From: Allocoleopsis sp036703385
GTDB taxonomy: Bacteria > Cyanobacteriota > Cyanobacteriia > Cyanobacteriales > Coleofasciculaceae
Length of the DNA: 20,116 nt
Direction of reading: 5' to 3'
Assembly: GCF_036703385.1 (NCBI RefSeq)
Contig: NZ_DATNPA010000787.1
Coordinates: 1-20,116, forward strand
The translations under genes and the position numbers were made by a program. The notes under the pieces were generated by a model that ran no database searches, was not told where the DNA came from, and worked only from the letters and a program-made list of their open reading frames with translations. Shown here piece after piece: positions 15,811-20,116 of this stretch (the stretch's first letter is position 1; each line of letters starts with the position of its first letter).

Positions 15811-17481
15811 GTGTCAACAGAGCCTGTGACTCAATGTTGTCATCGAAATTTACTTTCGGATCATCGCTCTCATACGGATGAAGCCAAGCCAGAGCTGACG
15901 GATTTGCCGAACGCATCCGAACGTAGATGGGCTTCCTCCCTACGGCATGTTTCAAGTGTTGCGATGTATACCTTAGCCGCTTTTGCAGCTCAGGATTTCG
16001 CTCATCAAGCCTTAGCGACACCCGTACTAGACCCTGCCCAACAACCTCAACTGAAAGAGGCGGGCGAGCTGGCTGTTTCCGCTACAACTGAAGAAGCCGC
16101 GACAACACAAGCAAGACTCGCTCATAGCAAGAGCGCAGTTGCTTCGCCTGAATCCCTGAACATACAAGAATTCGCACCCGACGTTGTTCGAGCTTCAGAC
16201 TCTCCCATCACTCCCTCTGACTCCGGTGAACAAGAAGCTGTTGTACCAACCCTGAAGAGTTCTACTCCTCCATCAATCCGCGCTAGCATTGCGCCTCCAG
16301 AAACTGAGGTGATGTTGGCGCGGACATCGGTTCAAAATGATTGGTCAACCAGGGGAGTGGGGACTGAGTCCAGTCAAAAGGATGAAAAGGTGCAGTTCTT
16401 GGAGCAGAGGGAGAGTTTGTCCTCTACTTCCCCATCCCCAATTCTCAATCCTCAACTAGGTTCAGCGATGAGTCTTGCGGCTGTACCGAGCAACAGTGCG
16501 CGAGATTTACAGGAAGTTCCGACATCGGATTCGGATCGGCCTGCGATTGGCCTCGCTACCGCCACTCCTACTCTCCAAGAGGCTGCAAAACCTCAACAGA
16601 CTGGAGAAGTGATGGCACAAACCGTACCCAAATCATGCTGTCTCGCCTACACTCCAGCCTCGCCGCAAACTGGCAATTCTCAACAGATGGGGCAAGTGGT
16701 GGCACAGGCTACAACAACCGGATGCTGTGCTTCAGTTGAAACTCAGCGGCAGGCTAAAGACCTGCAAAATGAGCTGCGGGATTTGGAGAACGTTAAGGTT
16801 GAGGAAGGATTTCTGGCTTCACCAGCCCTGAGTATTTATATTCCCACTGGGTTTGGTGCGGATAACAATACCGGTTTTATCGGTGCGACGTTTCAGGAAC
16901 GAACTCGATACAGTAACGTCAGCGATGGCGGTGCGGTAATTGGTGTTGGGTTGGGCGATGCACAAAAAGCGGTCGGTGTTGAGCTATCTTATACAGCCGC
17001 TAGCTTTGGCGGTAGTCGGGACTTTGGTGGTGGCGGTTTTAACGCCAAAGTGCACCGCCAACTCGGTGATGGCTTAGCCGTTGCCGCTGGCTGGAATGGC
17101 TTTGCTAATCTGGGCGGTCGTAATGACTTTGAAAACTCGATCTATGGTGTGGTGAGCAAAGTCTTCCGGACACGAGACGACATCAACTCGCCCTTTAGCC
17201 GAGTTGCGGTTACGGCGGGTGTCGGTAACGGACAATTCCGCACAGAGGATGCTGTAGCGAAAGATGAGGGTGGAATCGGTGTTTTTGGTAATGTTGCGGT
17301 TCGTGTTGCTCGACCTGTCAGTTTAATCGCGGAGTGGAGTGGACAAGACTTGGGATTTGGGCTTTCACTCGCGCCTTTTAAAAACATCCCCTTGGTGATC
17401 ACACCTGCGGTGCGGGACGTTGTGGGTGCTGGAGATGGGCCTCGATTTGTCTTAGGCACTGGCTTGGCATTCAAGTTTTAA
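15811..17481 (+). CDS. Secreted protein with Cys-Cys repeat and C-terminal barrel-like domain
   Basis: 556 residues from a GTG start with AGGAG seven bases upstream. A long N-terminal region (about 45 residues) precedes the hydrophobic stretch VAMYTLAAFAAQDFAHQALA, with likely cleavage near residue 69. Residues 70-310 are low-complexity and probably disordered. Within them a 29-residue repeat occurs twice: QQTGEVMAQ...SCC (262-277) and QQMGQVVAQ...GCC (291-306). Another CC lies at residues 9-10, before the signal sequence. A short coiled-coil candidate (residues 311-332) leads into a C-terminal domain (about 341-556) clearly paralogous to that of the gene at 12979. Shared segments include PTGFGA, ERTR, GLGDA, GVV-KV, AEW-GQDL and PLVITPA, and the domain ends GLAFKF. 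No SLH domain is present. It probably sits in the outer membrane. The next gene begins 25 bases later. Confidence 0.8.
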   Translation: MSTEPVTQCCHRNLLSDHRSHTDEAKPELTDLPNASERRWASSLRHVSSVAMYTLAAFAAQDFAHQALATPVLDPAQQPQLKEAGELAVSATTEEAATTQARLAHSKSAVASPESLNIQEFAPDVVRASDSPITPSDSGEQEAVVPTLKSSTPPSIRASIAPPETEVMLARTSVQNDWSTRGVGTESSQKDEKVQFLEQRESLSSTSPSPILNPQLGSAMSLAAVPSNSARDLQEVPTSDSDRPAIGLATATPTLQEAAKPQQTGEVMAQTVPKSCCLAYTPASPQTGNSQQMGQVVAQATTTGCCASVETQRQAKDLQNELRDLENVKVEEGFLASPALSIYIPTGFGADNNTGFIGATFQERTRYSNVSDGGAVIGVGLGDAQKAVGVELSYTAASFGGSRDFGGGGFNAKVHRQLGDGLAVAAGWNGFANLGGRNDFENSIYGVVSKVFRTRDDINSPFSRVAVTAGVGNGQFRTEDAVAKDEGGIGVFGNVAVRVARPVSLIAEWSGQDLGFGLSLAPFKNIPLVITPAVRDVVGAGDGPRFVLGTGLAFKF

Positions 17482-17506
17482 GTCACTCAAATAAGGAGTA
17501 AGAAAC

Positions 17507-17920
17507 ATGCTTAGAACAAAAATGATCGGTTGGGTTCTGTTGACTGCAATGCTGGGCAGTGGATTGTTCGCCATTCCTGCTAGCGCTGGCAACCCAGCGG
17601 CTGGTAACCAATCGGATATCACAGGAACCAACATCTGGAACAGCGTAGCACCCATCTTTAAAATGAATGGCAAACTCTCTCCGGAGATTCTTAGTACTGC
17701 CCGACGCCTTGCCCAAGAACTAGACGAAGCCTCTGCCCGCTGTGGTAACGCTTCTGCACCAATGGGACCACGCCGATTCGCTAGACGCCCAGGTCAAGTT
17801 GCTACCTGCCCAGATTGCCAACGGCTGAATCAATTGGTGGAGGAAACTAGAACCTTTTTAGCGGAGGTGAAACGTTCTCAGGCTCAACAGCGAAGCGCGA
17901 GTCGTAACCGTATCTGGTAG
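17507..17920 (+). CDS. Small secreted protein with GNQSDITG motif (module 2)
   Basis: A 137-residue protein with a signal peptide (MIGWVLLTAMLGSGLFAIPASA), probably cut after Ala27. The mature start GNPAAGNQSDITG puts GNQSDITG at residues 33-40, the same position as in the small protein at 14727. It continues TNIWNSVAPIFKMNG, then a helix (SPEILSTARRLAQELDEAS), an Arg/Pro-rich segment, and a C-terminal helix starting CPDCQRLNQLVEE. Cysteines are C79, C101 and C104, the last two as CxxC, so disulfides or metal binding are possible. AAGGAG eight bases before the ATG is a strong ribosome-binding site. The 25-base gap to the upstream barrel gene makes co-transcription very likely. I do not recognise the family; the arrangement copies module 1. 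Confidence 0.8.
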   Translation: MLRTKMIGWVLLTAMLGSGLFAIPASAGNPAAGNQSDITGTNIWNSVAPIFKMNGKLSPEILSTARRLAQELDEASARCGNASAPMGPRRFARRPGQVATCPDCQRLNQLVEETRTFLAEVKRSQAQQRSASRNRIW

Positions 17921-17935
17921 ATTGGTACGTTAGAC

Positions 17936-18053
17936 TTCTTGCAACAATAATTGGACGGGCAATACGCTCCATCCCACACGCTGTGAGCAAAATTATTATG
18001 GGGTAGGCATCCTGCCTGCCCCAAACTAAGAGCTAAAATGATTTTTGCAAGAG
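17936..18053. mobile_element. MITE-like element with 16-base terminal inverted repeats
   Basis: TTCTTGCAACAATAAT (17936-17951) and ATGATTTTTGCAAGAG (18038-18053) are inverted copies matching at 13 of 16 positions. Inside lies a 10-bp hairpin, TGGGGTAGGC (17999-18008) with GCCTGCCCCA (18014-18023), one wobble pair. The GGGGCAGGC-type hairpin is a motif I recall from many cyanobacterial intergenic regions. There is no coding capacity, so movement would need a transposase in trans. The element ends just before the likely start of the methyltransferase gene. Confidence 0.55.
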
Positions 18054-18059
18054 ACGTTC

Positions 18060-18905
18060 ATGAGCGTACCGCTCACACTCCAGAATGAAAGGAGACTTTC
18101 AAAACAGGTCTATTGTCCAAACACTTACCCCAACATGCAGCTGAGTTCTTTTAAAGTGTTAGTTAAGAATTTTTTCAAAGGAATATTTTTGTTTCTCGGT
18201 TTGAAGATAACTAGGCGTAATTCTGGATTATTATCAGCAAAAAATAAATTTGTTTATCAGTTTGAGCCTACAAAAGGAGATAAATTTAAATGGCTTCAAT
18301 CTTTGAATATTAATACAGTTATTGATGTAGGCTCACATCAGGGAGAATTTGCTTCAGAGCTTTATAAAATCCTCCCTTTTGCTAAGTTTTACTGCTTTGA
18401 GCCTATACCTATTAATTTTATAGAACTCAAGTCTAACTTAAATTTTCATAATTTTGAATTGTTTAACTTGGCTGTGGGCGATCGCCAAGGTCAGCTGGAA
18501 ATGTATCGCAACAGTTTTTCACCAAGTTCCTCGATTTTAAAGTGTTCAGAACTCCACCGAGAAACTTTTCCCTTTTCAGCCAGTGAACAAATAGAGTCTA
18601 TTGAAATTAATACTCTTGACGAAATTTTTAAATTCATAGATTTAACAGATAAGATTTTATTAAAAATAGATGTCCAAGGTTATGAAGATAAAGTTATTTT
18701 GGGCGCTAAAAATATTTTGGATCGTATAAAGGTAGTTATTGTAGAAACTTCATTCTGTGAGTTATACGAAGGCCAATCTATGATTACCGATATCTATGAA
18801 CTATTATCTAAACAGGGTTTTATCTACTCAGGTAGCTTGGAAGAGCTGAAAAGTCCGAGGGACGGTATCCCTCTTCAACAAGATAGCCTATTTATAAAAA
18901 AGTGA
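18060..18905 (+). CDS. FkbM family SAM-dependent methyltransferase
   Basis: About 281 residues. SAM-binding motif I is VIDVGSHQGEF, followed by FYCFEPIP (motif II with its acidic residue) and the FkbM hallmark LKIDVQGYE near the middle. The hydrophobic N-terminal KNFFKGIFLFLGLKI may associate with the membrane. FkbM enzymes O-methylate sugars or other secondary metabolites; near a glycosyltransferase and polysaccharide export genes, methylation of a surface sugar is plausible. The gene is visibly richer in A/T than its neighbours, with many AAA, TTT and ATT codons, and lies between two MITE-like elements, which suggests transfer. The start is uncertain. A TTG at 18045 falls inside the left element's repeat, ATG 18060 is used here, and ATG 18135 (MQLSSFKVLVKNFF) coincides with the shift to AT-rich sequence and may be the original start. 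Confidence 0.85.
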   Translation: MSVPLTLQNERRLSKQVYCPNTYPNMQLSSFKVLVKNFFKGIFLFLGLKITRRNSGLLSAKNKFVYQFEPTKGDKFKWLQSLNINTVIDVGSHQGEFASELYKILPFAKFYCFEPIPINFIELKSNLNFHNFELFNLAVGDRQGQLEMYRNSFSPSSSILKCSELHRETFPFSASEQIESIEINTLDEIFKFIDLTDKILLKIDVQGYEDKVILGAKNILDRIKVVIVETSFCELYEGQSMITDIYELLSKQGFIYSGSLEELKSPRDGIPLQQDSLFIKK

Positions 18906-19014
18906 GCTTATTCTTGCCTCCATTATGTCTATAAAGGATGTATTTAAGGTAGACGCATAGCGGCTTGTTGTAATACCCTACTCCCGGCACAGAGAACATA
19001 CACAAGAGGAAAGA

Positions 19015-19120
19015 TATAGCAATTCTCATGCTTGTGATGTACAGTCAATTTTTCTCTCTTCTTTGTGTGACATGAAATAGCACAATTAGGATGTACATCA
19101 TGAGTCCGAGAAACGCTATA
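19015..19120. mobile_element. MITE-like element with 29-base imperfect terminal inverted repeats
   Basis: The left end 19015-19043 (TATAGC..TTCTC.......TGATGTACA) and the reverse complement of 19092-19120 match without gaps at 22 of 29 positions, with TATAGC outermost and TGATGTACA innermost. The 48-base centre is AT-rich with no coding capacity. The remaining parts of the 254-base gap between the convergent fkbM and glycosyltransferase genes (18906-19014, 19121-19159) show nothing recognisable. Confidence 0.55.
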
Positions 19121-19159
19121 AGTCGATTTACTATCTCCATAAAAGCTTGCAGACGAGTC

Positions 19160-20104
19160 CTAGGTTCCGGTTAAATTTAAAAAAAGATTGAGTCCCATCA
19201 GACGACGAACTAGCATTGGTAATCGGGGTCTTTTGACTACTCCAAAATACTCTCTTAGCCATTGAGATGCGATGGATAGCACTTGCTGCTCTACGTTCAC
19301 TGATTTTTTTTTTCGTGCCATAAGATAGATTTGTGAGTAAGCGGTCATCAAATATTCACATTGCGCTGGTGTGTAAGAGATGTTTTTCTCTTGCAGGTAT
19401 TGGCGATTGAGTTCAATGGCTGCGTTGACTCCTTCAAACAACTTTTCAGGGTTAGATACTTGGTTACGGCACTGGGGAGTGTGCAATCGATACACAGCTC
19501 CTTGGCTGTGTCCATAGGCAACTTGACATTGGTTGACTAATTTAAACCAAAACGCAACATCTTCTGCTAAATACTGATCAAGTTGTTCTGGCCAATAGCA
19601 ATCAGCCGACAAGACAGAGCGTTTGACGATAGCAGCATGAGGAGCCCAGGGGGTAAATGCGATCGCAAAATCCCGTAGTGCCTGAATGGGTTGTCCCACA
19701 CCCGTTGGTTGTCTGAGTGTTTTCATTGTTGGATTTTCATCCGTAAATTCCTGCCAAGAGCAAGCAATAATCTCAGCTTCTGGACTTTTATCTGCGGCTA
19801 TTAACTGTTGTTCTAAGTGATTGGGTTCTAGCAAATCATCAGCATCTAGAAACTGAATCCATTCTCCTTGAGCGAAGTTGAGTCCATAATTTCGAGCGGC
19901 TCCTGGCCCCTGTTTAGGCGACTCCAAAAAACGAAGACGTGAATCCTGAAATTCCTGAGCTTTTAAGAAACTGCCGTCAGTTGAGCCATTCTCTACAATC
20001 AGCATTTCCCAGTCAGAATACGTTTGGGATAGGACTGACTGAATTGTGTCGCTAATGTATGCAATTTTATTATGCAGTGGAGTAATGATTGAGACGGTTG
20101 GCAT
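19160..20104 (-). CDS. Family 2 glycosyltransferase
   Basis: A 314-residue GT-A fold enzyme of family GT2. Visible features are the N-terminal nucleotide-binding VSIITPLHNKIAYI, VENGSTDGS (residues 37-45), GPGAARNYGL (67-75) and the metal-binding LDADD (D87, D89), in the usual order. The C-terminal third is less conserved and ends in LVRRLMGLNLFLNL, possibly a membrane-associated helix. It transfers a sugar from a nucleotide donor to an acceptor, probably in cell-surface polysaccharide or glycolipid synthesis. Donor and acceptor cannot be read from the sequence. The ATG at 20104 has no clear ribosome-binding site in the 12 bases left in the window. It converges with the fkbM gene and may start another sugar-modification cluster extending past the window. 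Confidence 0.9.
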   Translation of the reverse strand: MPTVSIITPLHNKIAYISDTIQSVLSQTYSDWEMLIVENGSTDGSFLKAQEFQDSRLRFLESPKQGPGAARNYGLNFAQGEWIQFLDADDLLEPNHLEQQLIAADKSPEAEIIACSWQEFTDENPTMKTLRQPTGVGQPIQALRDFAIAFTPWAPHAAIVKRSVLSADCYWPEQLDQYLAEDVAFWFKLVNQCQVAYGHSQGAVYRLHTPQCRNQVSNPEKLFEGVNAAIELNRQYLQEKNISYTPAQCEYLMTAYSQIYLMARKKKSVNVEQQVLSIASQWLREYFGVVKRPRLPMLVRRLMGLNLFLNLTGT

Positions 20105-20116
20105 TGAGGGATTCCA

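Noticed and set aside
15811..17481. Lipoprotein reading of the second barrel protein because of its CC pairs
   Set aside because: No Cys lies at a lipobox position after the hydrophobic segment; the pairs are at residues 9-10, 276-277 and 305-306.
17452..17716. Antisense frames over the second small secreted gene
   Set aside because: They overlap a gene with a strong ribosome-binding site, signal peptide and conserved motif.
18045..18059. TTG start for the FkbM gene at 18045
   Set aside because: It falls inside the terminal repeat of the MITE-like element and adds only five residues; ATG 18060 or 18135 is more plausible.

Overview
The window comes from a cyanobacterium, probably a filamentous one. 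The palindrome GCGATCGC (HIP1), a cyanobacterial hallmark, occurs about 18 times in 20 kb. The gene set also fits: a CP12-like Calvin-cycle regulator, an NB-ARC ATPase of cyanobacterial type, the decarboxylase-cbiT-cdsA order, SLH-domain outer-membrane proteins and Wza/Wzc-type polysaccharide export. No rRNA, tRNA, CRISPR array or intact transposase gene was seen.

Layout. 1-951: 3' part of an NB-ARC NTPase gene, followed by a palindromic intergenic repeat. 1103-4377: the TldD and TldE/PmbA pair, interrupted by a small opposite-strand gene (2690-2887) for a C-terminal-only CP12-like peptide. 4378-4812: a gene-free stretch rich in hairpins, possibly a degraded mobile-RNA remnant. 4813-8207: housekeeping genes on the + strand, namely a PLP-dependent Orn/Lys/Arg-type decarboxylase, cbiT (cobalamin pathway) and cdsA (phospholipid synthesis). 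8512-12796: on the - strand, an SLBB-domain polysaccharide export porin followed downstream by a BY-kinase/Wzc-type chain-length regulator. 12979-17920: on the + strand, divergent from the export porin, two successive two-gene modules. 18060-20104: an AT-rich FkbM-type methyltransferase flanked by two MITE-like elements, then a family 2 glycosyltransferase on the - strand.

The most interesting part is 12979-17920. Each module has a large exported protein ending in a related, outer-membrane-barrel-like domain of about 215 residues with a terminal Phe. About 25 bases after it comes a small secreted protein. The two small proteins differ over most of their length, but both carry the octapeptide GNQSDITG at exactly residues 33-40, just after the predicted signal-peptidase site. 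Six of its eight codons differ between the copies and all the changes are synonymous, which points to selection on the peptide. The first large protein has three SLH domains. The second replaces them with a low-complexity region carrying a 29-residue repeat that ends in Cys-Cys. I infer a surface or outer-membrane system in which barrel and small protein work together. It may be linked to exopolysaccharide export, because it shares a divergent promoter region with the export porin gene. I cannot assign a biochemical function.

Start codons are uncertain for several genes (pmbA, cdsA, wzc-like, wza-like, the SLH gene, fkbM); the choice is explained in each entry.
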